Source of the DNA: Aliiroseovarius sp. F20344
Lineage (GTDB): Bacteria; Pseudomonadota; Alphaproteobacteria; Rhodobacterales; Rhodobacteraceae
DNA length: 64,000 nucleotides
Assembly: GCF_023016155.1 (NCBI RefSeq)
Contig: NZ_JALKBG010000008.1
Span: forward strand, 560,501 to 624,500
Direction of reading: 5' to 3'
The position numbers and the translations under genes were made by a program. Positions 1 through 8,535 of the stretch are shown one piece after another. Numbering within the stretch: position 1 is the first letter of the stretch; every line of letters begins with the position of its first letter. The notes below the pieces were generated by a model that saw only the letters and a list, made by a program, of their open reading frames with translations, was not told the origin of the DNA and did not search any database.

Positions 1-80
1 GCGCGATAGGCGGCGATCATGGCGACAACCTTTTCAGCGCCGCCTGCGCCGAATCCGCCCTGTATCATTAGGATTTTCAC
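1..80 (-). CDS. Glycosyltransferase (GT4-like), 5' part only
   Basis: This is the beginning of a gene that runs off the left edge. A GTG at 80-78 opens a frame beginning MKILMIQGGFGAGGAEKVVA. The hydrophobic beta strand followed by a glycine-rich loop and GGAEKV is the usual N-terminus of GT-B fold glycosyltransferases of family GT4. The start lies 3 bases after the TAA of the upstream GT2 gene, with GGAG just before it, so it is probably the next gene of the same operon. Only about 26 codons are visible, so the acceptor and donor sugars cannot be inferred. Confidence 0.6.
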   Translation of the reverse strand, partial: MKILMIQGGFGAGGAEKVVAMIAAYR

Positions 81-83
81 GTA

Positions 84-1091
84 TTACTCCGCCGCGTCGG
101 GCGCCTTTGTTTTATCCCCGGCGACACTATGGGGGTTCTCTGTCTCAGATAAACCGTCTGGCGCATTCAATTGGGCTTCGATCAGTGGTTGGTGCAGGTT
201 CTTAGACTGGATGAATATGCGTCCAATGTATTCCCCCAAAATACCAAGAAACATCGCGTTCAAAGTCATGGAAAGCAAGAGCAATACTGTTGTGGTCGCA
301 AAACCTGCGGGCCAATCCTGGCCGAAAACCAGCTTGGCGATGATGTAGAACATCATCAGAAGGAAAGTCCCCAGCCCAACCAACAAGCTAATGTAGGATG
401 CCAGGCGTAGCGGCAAAAGCGAATGGTTGATCAACCCGTCAATGGCCAGCGATAGCATGGCGCGAAATGGAAACTTCGTTTCGCCCTCAAGCCGCGCTTG
501 CCGGTCATATTCAAATCCGATCTGGCTGAACCCCATGCCGCTGATCAACCCACGAACATAGGGGGATCGGTCATCCACGCGCTTCAACTCGTCCAGAATG
601 CGCCTGTCAGTTAGGCGAAACTCTCCGGCATTGCGTGGAAGGTTGTCTTCGCTGATCCGGTCGATCAAAGCATAGAAAAACCTGCGCGCGAAGGCAGTAA
701 TACGTCCATCAGGCAAGCTGCGACGGACCCCGTAGACGACTTGATGACCTTGTTTCCATAGGTCCAGCATATGTGGAATCAGCTCGGGCGGGTCTTGCAG
801 GTCACAATCCAGCTGGATCGCACAAGCCCCCCGTGCTGCACGATACCCGGTTAGCACAGACGCTTGATAGCCCACGTTCTTGGAAAACCGGATCACCCGG
901 ACGTTTGGGTCGTTCTGGGCGATCTCCGAGAGGATCAGAAAGGTGTCATCATCTGAATGATTGTCGGTGAAAATGATTTCCGGTTCATATCCGTCAAGAT
1001 CCTCAAATACGGTCAGCACACGGTCATAGGCGCGTCTTACATTGGCCTCTTCGTTCAAGGCTGGGATCAGAATTGAAATTAGCGTTGTCAT
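84..1091 (-). CDS. Glycosyltransferase family 2, GtrB/DPM1-like, membrane-anchored
   Basis: A 335-residue family 2 glycosyltransferase. The N-terminal GT-A domain opens with SILIPALNEEANV, followed by a DNHSDDDT stretch and the metal/donor-binding LDCDLQDPPELIPHM near residues 95-110, the signature of polyprenyl-phosphate hexose synthases (DPM1, GtrB, ArnC). Two hydrophobic segments near residues 228-300 would anchor it in the inner membrane. By family it would move a sugar from a nucleotide donor to undecaprenyl phosphate on the cytoplasmic face. A GtrA protein and a GT-C-like membrane protein about 6 kb away would complete a Gtr-type decoration set. Its ATG overlaps the stop of the preceding SDR gene by 4 bp. 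The acidic, proline-rich tail after residue 310 is probably disordered. Confidence 0.85.
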   Translation of the reverse strand: MTTLISILIPALNEEANVRRAYDRVLTVFEDLDGYEPEIIFTDNHSDDDTFLILSEIAQNDPNVRVIRFSKNVGYQASVLTGYRAARGACAIQLDCDLQDPPELIPHMLDLWKQGHQVVYGVRRSLPDGRITAFARRFFYALIDRISEDNLPRNAGEFRLTDRRILDELKRVDDRSPYVRGLISGMGFSQIGFEYDRQARLEGETKFPFRAMLSLAIDGLINHSLLPLRLASYISLLVGLGTFLLMMFYIIAKLVFGQDWPAGFATTTVLLLLSMTLNAMFLGILGEYIGRIFIQSKNLHQPLIEAQLNAPDGLSETENPHSVAGDKTKAPDAAE

Positions 1092-2056
1092 GCGCTCCTC
1101 CTGCCATAGGGGGACAAGCCTTCCTGCTCTTCCATCGCTTTGATCATAAGGGTCAGACCAGCGTTCAAATCAAGGGATGGACGCCAGCCAGTCAGGTCAA
1201 AAACCTTGTCCGAGATCAGGCAAAGCTCATGGCCAGTTTCCGGGTCTTGCGGGTGAAGATGCAAAAGATCCTCTGAGGCACCGGTAAGTTCTAAAACCAT
1301 CTGTGCCAGTTCGCGCATGCTGGGTGCGGTGGCTGACCCAAGGTTCAAAACGGGTGGCAAATCCCCTTCAACCCGGCCAAGCCCGATCAGCGCCTGAACC
1401 ATATCTGAAACATGCACCAGATCGCGGCGGTCTTCGGGGCGTCGCACATCAAAGTTCTCTCCGGAAAGGCATGCTTCCACCATTGACGGAACTATGAAAT
1501 CTCCGCCCTGATCCGGGCCATAGGTCAACGCCAAACGTGCTGTGGTAGTAGCGAAACGCAAATGAGGACGGGCTGCATTCAGATAATGGGTGCCTGACAG
1601 CATGGAGGCTGCGTATGCATTTGTCGGCTGGGCGTGAGATCCTTCGTCATGCGGGGCGGGCGCACGGCCATATTCGGCAATCGTGCCTGCACGAATGAAT
1701 GCTTTGGGCGGCGTTTGCAACGCGTCAGCGGCCCGGATCATCGTAAGAAGCGGCGCGACATTTGCTTCATGTGCGGTCTTTAGATCCCGAAGTGGGTCCG
1801 AAGAGGTAAACCGCGTCTGCGCGCTAAGGTGATAAATCACATCAGGAACGATTTGCTGCATCTGCCGGGTCAGCCCTACCAGATCCTGTGAATCGACCCA
1901 GTAAACCCCAATCTGTGAAGCGATATCCTGCAGGCGTGCAGTGGAAGAACCCGGTCGCGACAGAACCGCGACCTCGTCCCCATTTGCGAGTAAAGCGCGG
2001 GCAAGATGCGACCCGATAAAGCCAGTGCCGCCGGATATCAAAACCCGGCGTTTCAT
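1088..2056 (-). CDS. NAD-dependent epimerase/dehydratase (extended SDR) with atypical active site
   Basis: A 322-residue extended short-chain dehydrogenase. The Rossmann motif GGTGFIGSHLAR is at residues 9-20, YHLSAQT follows near residue 75, and substrate-domain motifs such as RRDLVHVSDM are present, as in GDP-4-keto-6-deoxymannose reductases and nucleotide-sugar epimerases. The expected catalytic YxxxK is changed: the sequence reads NAYAASMLSG, so the tyrosine is kept but the lysine position is methionine. The enzyme may therefore be impaired, may use another residue, or may act on an already activated 4-keto sugar. It sits between the acyltransferase and the GT2 gene with 4-bp overlaps on both sides and probably acts after the CDP-sugar enzymes. 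The exact substrate is unknown. Confidence 0.75.
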   Translation of the reverse strand: MKRRVLISGGTGFIGSHLARALLANGDEVAVLSRPGSSTARLQDIASQIGVYWVDSQDLVGLTRQMQQIVPDVIYHLSAQTRFTSSDPLRDLKTAHEANVAPLLTMIRAADALQTPPKAFIRAGTIAEYGRAPAPHDEGSHAQPTNAYAASMLSGTHYLNAARPHLRFATTTARLALTYGPDQGGDFIVPSMVEACLSGENFDVRRPEDRRDLVHVSDMVQALIGLGRVEGDLPPVLNLGSATAPSMRELAQMVLELTGASEDLLHLHPQDPETGHELCLISDKVFDLTGWRPSLDLNAGLTLMIKAMEEQEGLSPYGRRSA

Positions 2057-3156
2057 ACGCTCAGATCCTTTTGCAAAGCTTTGTCACGGCCTCGCCAGTT
2101 GCGGAACATTGTGACGGGCAGCTTTTCAAACAGAAGATAGGAAACATGTGAGGCAGCGATCGCCGCCACAAAGGTCACCAGGCCAAAGATTGTTACACTC
2201 AGCCATGCATTCTCGGAAAACAGACCAAGCTTCTGAAAGACCACTCGCATCGGCATGTAGATATAGGGATGTGCCAGATACAGGCTATAGCTGATTGTAC
2301 CCAGGTATTGCGCCCAGCGGGCTGATAGAAGTCGCGCGGTGACGCTATCTTTTTCAACGGCGAAAAGGAAGTACAGGAAAGTCAGAGCCATGCAAATCAG
2401 CGTGATTGGTTCGCGTAGCTCGCCCGCACGAAAGTCGAAATGCGCCCGTGAAGCGGCGTAACCCAGCGACAGCGCGGCAATAACTTCCAGCACGGGACGC
2501 ATAGGAAGCTTTTGCACGAAGCGGCGTCCATACAGAATGAAGACAAGTATCCCGGCTACAAAATAAAGGGATTTCGGAAAGACAACCAAGAATGCCAATG
2601 ACGCCAGAGCCATGATCAGTTGCAGTCCACGCATCTTTTGAGAGATCGCAAAAGCCCCAAGACCTGCAAGACAATAGAACATCATTTCGTAGGTTAGGCT
2701 CCAAGCATTGGGGGTCAGCTGTTCCGTCCCGGCCAAAAGGTTCGTGAAGGTCAACGCATACAGGATTGTAGGCAGATCGTTCAGCTTGGGCTGTAGGTTC
2801 ATCGCGGCATTTCCGGCGATAAAAATCAATGTAAAGACCAGAAAAAGCGGGTAGATCCGCAAGATCCGACGGATTGCAAAATCTCTCGGCGCATATCGAA
2901 ATGCGCTGGGCAAAATGACGAAACCAGAAATGGCAAAGAACAGGTACACAAAGAACGTCCCGAAGTTCCAAAGCGGTTCAGACACAGCCAGATAGGCAGC
3001 ATTGTCAGCATAGATATGTTCCGCCGTGCCTCCGACAATATGCGCAAACAGCACCATCGCAGCGGCCACGCCCCGCAGCCCGTGAATGCCTGTGTTGTGA
3101 CCGCCTTCGTAAGGCAACCAAGCTGGCAATTGATGAGGGGCGCGCAGACCGGTCAT
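2053..3156 (-). CDS. Acyltransferase family 3 (OafA/ExoZ-like) membrane protein
   Basis: A 367-residue polytopic membrane protein with about ten hydrophobic helices. Near the N-terminus GIHGLRGVAAAMVLFAHIV carries the Arg and His typical of Acyl_transf_3 proteins, which O-acetylate surface polysaccharides (OafA, ExoZ). In this position it probably adds an acetyl or other acyl group to a sugar of the exopolysaccharide or O-antigen made by this locus. It overlaps both neighbours by 4 bp. Family assignment is firm; the acyl group and acceptor are not known. Confidence 0.85.
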   Translation of the reverse strand: MTGLRAPHQLPAWLPYEGGHNTGIHGLRGVAAAMVLFAHIVGGTAEHIYADNAAYLAVSEPLWNFGTFFVYLFFAISGFVILPSAFRYAPRDFAIRRILRIYPLFLVFTLIFIAGNAAMNLQPKLNDLPTILYALTFTNLLAGTEQLTPNAWSLTYEMMFYCLAGLGAFAISQKMRGLQLIMALASLAFLVVFPKSLYFVAGILVFILYGRRFVQKLPMRPVLEVIAALSLGYAASRAHFDFRAGELREPITLICMALTFLYFLFAVEKDSVTARLLSARWAQYLGTISYSLYLAHPYIYMPMRVVFQKLGLFSENAWLSVTIFGLVTFVAAIAASHVSYLLFEKLPVTMFRNWRGRDKALQKDLSV

Positions 3157-4358
3157 TGGGCAGCAACCCCCTGATGTGAACGGGCAAACCCAGTGAAGAT
3201 TTCATGCATGTAATCCACATGGGCCTGTGTCAGCCCATGATGAAGGGCGAGAAGGATGCCACCTTTCATAACATCATCTGAAACAGGATAGCCCGCTGGG
3301 TCGGTGGTGCAGGTCACGTCTTTCATGGCAGGCTGCCGCAAGATGTTGCCAGTAAATACGGGGCGAGTCTGGATTTCTGCCTTTTCCAGATGGATCTGTA
3401 GCTCGCGCCGGCTAAAAGGCGCGTCTTCGCGAAGGGTAAGCGGATAGGCCAGCCAGCCGGTGCGGCTGTTGGGCAACTGGTTGGGCAGGATGAACCAATC
3501 TTCGTAGTCCTTGAAGAAGGCGTTATGCGCGTCGAAATTCTTTTCACGCTCGCGGATATTGTGCTCGAGCTTGTCCAATTGGACCAGCCCAAAGGCGGCG
3601 CTGATCTCGGACGGTTCAACGTTATAGCCCAGATCTTCGAACAGAAACTTCGCGTCATAATCGATCCCGTCCACTTGAACGCCAAACCGGTTCTCGATGG
3701 TTTCGCTTTCGACGAAAAGTGACGATGTACGCCCCCAAGACCGAAGCAGAAAAGCTTTCCGGGCAAGTTCGTCATCATTCACACACAGCATGCCGCCATT
3801 GCCGGCGCCATTGATCACGTGTGACCCATAAAAACTGGTGGTGGAGACATCCGAATACTTGCCGGTGCTTTCCGAGCCGATCGTTGCCCCCAATGTGTCT
3901 GCACTGTCTTCGATCACCTTCAACCCATGTGCATCAGCCAGTTCGCGAATACGCACCCAGTCGGGCAGGTTGCCAATCAAAGATGGGATCATCACGGCCG
4001 ATGTGTTTGACGTGATCATCCGCTCGATTGCGTCCACGTCGATATTGTACGTGCCGGGTGCCGCGTCGACAAATGCCGGGATCAGCCCTTGCCGAACAAG
4101 TGGCGCAACGGTTGTGGCAAAGGTTAGGGCGGGGGTGATGACTTCGCTTCCCTTGGGAAGGTCAAGGATTTCGACCGCCAAATAGTTGGCCGATGATCCA
4201 GAGTTCACCATGATCCCATGTGACTTAGCGAAAAGCCCAGCGACGCGTTCTTGCATCTTGCGCACGCGTGGCCCCATTTGGGTCGAGGTTTTCAACACCT
4301 CTACAACAGCATCAATCTCTTCCTGACCGTGTACGGTTTGTCCGTAATTCACTCGCAT
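3153..4358 (-). CDS. PLP-dependent 3-dehydrase of the RfbH/E1-ColD group, lacking the iron-sulfur cysteines
   Basis: A 401-residue DegT/DnrJ/EryC1/StrS-fold protein. Where aminotransferases carry the Schiff-base lysine it has histidine (SFYGSHVINGAG, His180), the mark of the sugar 3-dehydrases RfbH (E1) and ColD. The regions around FEDLGYNVEPSEISAAFGL and TGNILRQPAM resemble E1. E1 proteins bind a [2Fe-2S] cluster through a Cys-rich segment after RxWGR. Here that segment reads RTSSLFVESETIENRFG with no cysteine, and only two Cys occur in the whole protein. With rfbF and rfbG directly upstream, the likely substrate is CDP-4-keto-6-deoxyglucose and the likely product a 3,6-dideoxy or related keto sugar. 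An ATG with GGAG 8 bp upstream fixes the start. Confidence 0.82.
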   Translation of the reverse strand: MRVNYGQTVHGQEEIDAVVEVLKTSTQMGPRVRKMQERVAGLFAKSHGIMVNSGSSANYLAVEILDLPKGSEVITPALTFATTVAPLVRQGLIPAFVDAAPGTYNIDVDAIERMITSNTSAVMIPSLIGNLPDWVRIRELADAHGLKVIEDSADTLGATIGSESTGKYSDVSTTSFYGSHVINGAGNGGMLCVNDDELARKAFLLRSWGRTSSLFVESETIENRFGVQVDGIDYDAKFLFEDLGYNVEPSEISAAFGLVQLDKLEHNIREREKNFDAHNAFFKDYEDWFILPNQLPNSRTGWLAYPLTLREDAPFSRRELQIHLEKAEIQTRPVFTGNILRQPAMKDVTCTTDPAGYPVSDDVMKGGILLALHHGLTQAHVDYMHEIFTGFARSHQGVAAQ

Positions 4359-4380
4359 GTTGGTCTCCTTCTGGGGCGCG

Positions 4381-5517
4381 TTATTGGGCGGCCACCGGTG
4401 TGTTGTTTTGGGTTCCCCCAGACATCAGTGCGCCATATTGCGCGATTTGAGTCAGGGTGAAGTCTTTCATGTTTTCTTGTGCGGTGTCGGCGCGATACCA
4501 GTCGACTGTCATTTGAACGGCCTGAGCAAGGCTCAGCTGAGGTCGCCAACCCAGCCGGGTTTGTGCCTTGGTGCTGTCCAACCGCAAAATGCCAGCCTCG
4601 TGGAGCGTTCCCGCACCTGAAGTCGAGGAGGCCGGAAATTCGAAGCGAGGTCCACCTACCCCCCAATAGTCTTGCATAAGCTTGGCAAGCGCGCCGACAT
4701 TTACTGTGCCCGAGACATCGGGCCCGAAGTTCCAAGGCTCGGCATAGGAGGCACCATCAGAAACCAGGCGCGCAGCCAACGCCAGATATCCCGACAGCGG
4801 CTCTAATACATGTTGCCATGGCCGGATGCTGTGCGGGTTGCGAATTTTGACGAGGTGATCCGCAGCAACGGCACGCACGATATCAGGGATCAGTCGGTCT
4901 TCACCCCAATCGCCGCCGCCAAACACGTTGCCTGCCCGCACCGTGGCCAATTGCGGGCCATCCGGAGCGTTAAAGAACGATCTGCGATAGGACTGTGCGA
5001 CCAGCTCGGTCGCACCCTTCGAGGCGCTGTAGGGATCCGATCCACCCATCGGGTCATTTTCACGATACCCCCAATCCCATTCGTTGTTCTCATAGCACTT
5101 GTCGCTTGTCACTACGACCACGGCTTTTAACGAGGGCATGTCGCGCGCCAAATCCAGCACATGTGCGGTGCCGGAAACGTTGGTGGCGAATGTTTCTGCC
5201 GGATTGGCGTAGGATCGGCGCACAAAAGGCTGTGCTGCCATATGAATGACAACATCCGCATCAATATCGCCAGCCTGAGAGAGCAAGGTGCCACGATCCC
5301 GAATGTCGATCAGGCGACTGTCTACGTCGCCTTTCAGCCCCGTCACGTCATACAGGTTTGGACCTAGTTCCGGCGCAAGGGCAATACCCGTCACGCGCGC
5401 ACCAAGCTGCATCAGCCAATGACTGATCCAGCCCCCCTTAAAGCCTGTATGGCCGGTGACCAGAACGTGGCGGTCTTTGAATGCGCCGCCGAAATCAGAT
5501 GAAACAGCGCCCGACAT
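4381..5517 (-). CDS. rfbG: CDP-glucose 4,6-dehydratase
   Basis: About 378 residues of an extended SDR. HVLVTGHTGFKGGWISHWL is the NAD-binding motif with the GFKG variant characteristic of CDP-glucose 4,6-dehydratases. MAAQPFVRRSY, VVVVTSDKCYEN and DPYSASKGATEL supply the substrate loop and the catalytic YxxxK. It converts CDP-glucose to CDP-4-keto-6-deoxyglucose in the cytoplasm, the first committed step to CDP-linked 3,6-dideoxy or branched sugars. A TTG 12 bases upstream is also in frame, but the ATG at 5517 has GAGG just before it and avoids overlapping rfbF. It is followed after about 22 bp by the dehydrase gene. Confidence 0.92.
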   Translation of the reverse strand: MSGAVSSDFGGAFKDRHVLVTGHTGFKGGWISHWLMQLGARVTGIALAPELGPNLYDVTGLKGDVDSRLIDIRDRGTLLSQAGDIDADVVIHMAAQPFVRRSYANPAETFATNVSGTAHVLDLARDMPSLKAVVVVTSDKCYENNEWDWGYRENDPMGGSDPYSASKGATELVAQSYRRSFFNAPDGPQLATVRAGNVFGGGDWGEDRLIPDIVRAVAADHLVKIRNPHSIRPWQHVLEPLSGYLALAARLVSDGASYAEPWNFGPDVSGTVNVGALAKLMQDYWGVGGPRFEFPASSTSGAGTLHEAGILRLDSTKAQTRLGWRPQLSLAQAVQMTVDWYRADTAQENMKDFTLTQIAQYGALMSGGTQNNTPVAAQ

Positions 5518-5525
5518 CAGGAGCC

Positions 5526-6332
5526 TCAAATCGCAAGGGCTGTGACGTCAGACGGCAGCTCTTCGTTAAAACGCATCCAAGGGGGTGTTTCCTCTTCGCA
5601 AAGATCGTTCAACGTGTTGCGATCGCGGATTGTGTCCATCGGATGCCAGAAGCCCTCATGCTTGTAGGCCATGAGTTCACAGTCCTGAGCCATCTGGGTC
5701 AAAGGTGATTGTTCCAAGGGCTCCATGTCATCAACGAAATAGTCCATGACTTCAGGCTCAAACACAAAGTAACCGCCATTGATCCACGTATCGCGGCGGC
5801 GGACCTTTTCGGTGAAGGCTTCGACGCGATCACCTGCCAGCTCAATGTTGCCAAAGCGGGCAGGGGGCTGAACAGCCGTGACAGTCGCCAGCTTGCCATG
5901 TGATTTGTGAAATTCGATCAGCGCGTTTATGTCGATATTTCCAAGCCCGTCAGAGTAGGTGACCATGAATGGACCGGGTTTCAGCCATTCTTTCAGGCGG
6001 CGAATACGGCCGCTGGTCATAGTCTTGGGCCCCGTATCAACAACGGACACGTTCCAACCGCCGGGTGCAGCCGGTACAAGGTCCATCTTGCCACTGTCAA
6101 CGGCCACGGTGATGTTGTTGGCAATCAGGTGGTAGTTGGCAAAATATTGCTTCAGGGACAGGGATTTATATCCCGCAGCCACGATGAAATCATTGTGCCC
6201 GAAATGGCTATAAATATCCATGACGCGCGTGATGATCGGGCGTCCCCCAACTTCGACCATTGGTTTTGGAATGGCCACGGTTTCTTCTGCCAAACGCGAG
6301 CCTAGGCCGCCCGCTAAAAGAATTGTCTGCAT
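5526..6332 (-). CDS. rfbF: Glucose-1-phosphate cytidylyltransferase
   Basis: A 268-residue sugar-phosphate nucleotidyltransferase. The N-terminal QTILLAGGLGSRLAEETVAIPKPM is the nucleotide-binding signature, followed by KSLSLKQYFANY, YSDGLGNIDINAL (metal-binding Asp) and WINGGYFVFEPEV, all typical of RfbF. It joins CTP and alpha-D-glucose 1-phosphate to CDP-glucose, feeding the adjacent RfbG. The ATG is preceded by a good AAAGGGGG ribosome site. A gap of about 115 bp separates it from the GT-C gene upstream, so a promoter for the CDP-sugar block may lie in 6333-6448, though none could be recognised by eye. Confidence 0.94.
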   Translation of the reverse strand: MQTILLAGGLGSRLAEETVAIPKPMVEVGGRPIITRVMDIYSHFGHNDFIVAAGYKSLSLKQYFANYHLIANNITVAVDSGKMDLVPAAPGGWNVSVVDTGPKTMTSGRIRRLKEWLKPGPFMVTYSDGLGNIDINALIEFHKSHGKLATVTAVQPPARFGNIELAGDRVEAFTEKVRRRDTWINGGYFVFEPEVMDYFVDDMEPLEQSPLTQMAQDCELMAYKHEGFWHPMDTIRDRNTLNDLCEEETPPWMRFNEELPSDVTALAI

Positions 6333-6448
6333 GGTTCGTTTCCCCCTTTAAAAGTGAAGTGAACGCGAGTTCTTTCTGTCCCAGAAAGAGCCACCCTTGG
6401 GACGTGATACTGAAAAATGTATTGGTTGAAATGGTTGCGTGATGGGGG

Positions 6449-8098
6449 TCATTGAATACTCTCCCCGGGTTGAAGATAAACACGGCCTTCGCCATAGCGA
6501 TTGTTCAGGCCATCGACGGACACCTTACGGTATCCCTTTGAGATCGCATAGCGCAGCAAAGGTTCCTCTAAGGTAGGTTCATACCCCAATAGAAACGCGG
6601 CTGGCGGTTCTTTGTCAAAGACTGATGTGATCTCATCCGCGCCGGCCATCACGTAATGCTTGGCCAGTTCTGGATCGGTATATGGGGCAATGCGATAGGC
6701 GAATTGACCCGTAGCAAGTTCGGGATAAACATCCAGACCTGCCTCTAATGGATAGATTGGCAAGAAGGTTGCAACCTTGCCGTTTACGATACCCCGGTCA
6801 GACATGACCGCTTCCAAAGCGCGACCACCCGAGTTCATGCGATGCGGGGTCGAGCTGCCGGCCCCAAGGGTTGTACGCAAATCTGGGCCAAGCCAGGGCA
6901 GAGCAGTCAAGACGCATAACAAGGCGGCCGCTGCAAGCACCGGGCGCGACTGTTGCTGCACTGCTTTTGGAACGCGGTTCAGCATCAGGGCTGCCAAAAT
7001 AGGTAGCAAAATCAATGGTGCCACGTAGTACTGAGAAAAGCCGGGGGTTGGTAGAAAACTCATCAATGCTGTTGTCAGCAACGTGCCAAGCACAACCACA
7101 ACCGGGCCAAGGGATGGTTGGTTTTCCGGTGTCTCCAATGCGTTCTCTGAAAACGCCATCCACCCAAAGCAAAGGATCACGAAGCCGGTGATCAAGGGGA
7201 CGCCCTCAAGCCAGATGCCGTAAGCCAATTGTGCTTTGCTGCCCAATCCCAGGGCCAAATCTGGTTCCGTTAGGCGGTTCGCCTCCCAATAGGCAACATG
7301 TGGCCCGGTGTGGAATTTGACGATATGGGCCAGGAAAAGCTGTGGGTCCGTGAACAGCAATATGAAAAGCGGAACAGCACCCAGCATTCCACCTAGCAGG
7401 ATGGGCAGTGCAACGCGCCGGATACGCTGTGCGAAGGGTAGGGCGGCGGGCAGCAGAAATGCGGCGATTGCAACAGGGGGAATGAACGCAACAGCGCTTA
7501 CTTTCATTCCAGTCGCGATGGACAGGCACAGGCCCGATGCAAACAGTCGCGCCCAGCGAAATTTATTCTCTTGCAGCTCAATTAAGAATAACCCCAAGCC
7601 CGCGAGGGCAAAGGGCAGTTGCAAAAGGTTGTTCGACGCGGCCATGCCCGGTTCGTTCATCAGGGGGTGGCAGGTCAGGGTCGCAACGGCTGCGAAGACA
7701 GCCATGCGGGTGGAGCCGGACAGGCGCAATGTGATCCAGCTCGTAATCCCTGCCAAAAAGAGCCACGCCGCGAATATCCCCATTCGGGCCGAGAACAACA
7801 GGCCTCCTGCTCCGAAAATCAGGTTAAATCCGCGGAAATACCACGCGGAATATGGGACATGATTGTAAAAAACATCTTGATAAAGCTGAAGATCACCCAA
7901 AAAGCGTGCTGGTGGGACGAACATCATTTCATCCCGACGCAACCCATATCCCATCAGCCGCCCATAAACGGCTGCCAGCAAAACAACAAAACCGATGGTC
8001 AGGGCGGTCTGCCCCATGCGGCGGGCCACGGGATCGTCAATCGTGTTCGAACTCTGTGATGCAGATGGATCAGATTTGTAATGCTCTGTTAGGCTCAT
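6449..8098 (-). CDS. Polytopic GT-C-type glycosyltransferase-like membrane protein
   Basis: A 549-residue protein with about ten to twelve hydrophobic helices and a soluble C-terminal part of about 130 residues. After the first helix it has YGLRRDEMMFVPPARFL, with an acidic DE in the first extracytoplasmic loop like the catalytic loop of GT-C enzymes (ArnT, PMT, GtrC-like). Further on, YNHVPYSAWYF resembles the following loop of family 39/83 proteins. Its start overlaps the stop of a GtrA gene by 4 bp, so it probably uses a lipid-linked sugar delivered by GtrA to decorate a surface glycan in the periplasm. The family is inferred from topology and loop motifs; the sugar is unknown. Confidence 0.6.
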   Translation of the reverse strand: MSLTEHYKSDPSASQSSNTIDDPVARRMGQTALTIGFVVLLAAVYGRLMGYGLRRDEMMFVPPARFLGDLQLYQDVFYNHVPYSAWYFRGFNLIFGAGGLLFSARMGIFAAWLFLAGITSWITLRLSGSTRMAVFAAVATLTCHPLMNEPGMAASNNLLQLPFALAGLGLFLIELQENKFRWARLFASGLCLSIATGMKVSAVAFIPPVAIAAFLLPAALPFAQRIRRVALPILLGGMLGAVPLFILLFTDPQLFLAHIVKFHTGPHVAYWEANRLTEPDLALGLGSKAQLAYGIWLEGVPLITGFVILCFGWMAFSENALETPENQPSLGPVVVVLGTLLTTALMSFLPTPGFSQYYVAPLILLPILAALMLNRVPKAVQQQSRPVLAAAALLCVLTALPWLGPDLRTTLGAGSSTPHRMNSGGRALEAVMSDRGIVNGKVATFLPIYPLEAGLDVYPELATGQFAYRIAPYTDPELAKHYVMAGADEITSVFDKEPPAAFLLGYEPTLEEPLLRYAISKGYRKVSVDGLNNRYGEGRVYLQPGESIQ

Positions 8099-8535
8099 GA
8101 AGCCCCCTTTTCACCATCAGGCGAATTAGAGGGACTTCCGCGCAAAGCAGCCGACACAAGTTTGAACGACAGAAGGACCGTAGGAACAAGCGCAATGGCT
8201 TGCGCCAGATAAGCCCCGGCGCCCAATGTCATCAGAATTTTCAAAGCCGCGGCATTGAACAAGTAGACCGCCACATAAGCCAAAACATAGTACGGGAAAC
8301 GGCTATAGCCCCGCGTTCCGAACACAAAACGCCCATGTGTCATATGATTGAACACGACGCCAATCGCGAATTGCAGGGCCAGCGCCAGCTGCGGATGCGC
8401 ACCAATAAAAACAAATGCCGCATAGATCGTATACCCGAACGCCGTGTTCACCAGACCTGCCAGTAGAAACCTCAGGAAGCGATTGTTTTGCTCTGAAGGA
8501 TTGCTAGAAGTCAGAGATGCGGCGGCACGGGTCAC
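8095..8535 (-). CDS. GtrA family membrane protein
   Basis: A 146-residue protein with four hydrophobic helices and the GtrA pattern FLRFLLAGLVNTAFGYTIYA near the N-terminus, followed by FNHMTHGRFVF. GtrA proteins are thought to flip or present undecaprenyl-phosphate sugars for Gtr-type glycosylation. The start is GTG in a GTGA overlap with the stop of the PglA-like glycosyltransferase. The partner is probably the GT-C-like protein directly downstream, and the GtrB-like GT2 at 84-1091 could supply the lipid-linked sugar. Confidence 0.88.
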   Translation of the reverse strand: MTRAAASLTSSNPSEQNNRFLRFLLAGLVNTAFGYTIYAAFVFIGAHPQLALALQFAIGVVFNHMTHGRFVFGTRGYSRFPYYVLAYVAVYLFNAAALKILMTLGAGAYLAQAIALVPTVLLSFKLVSAALRGSPSNSPDGEKGAS

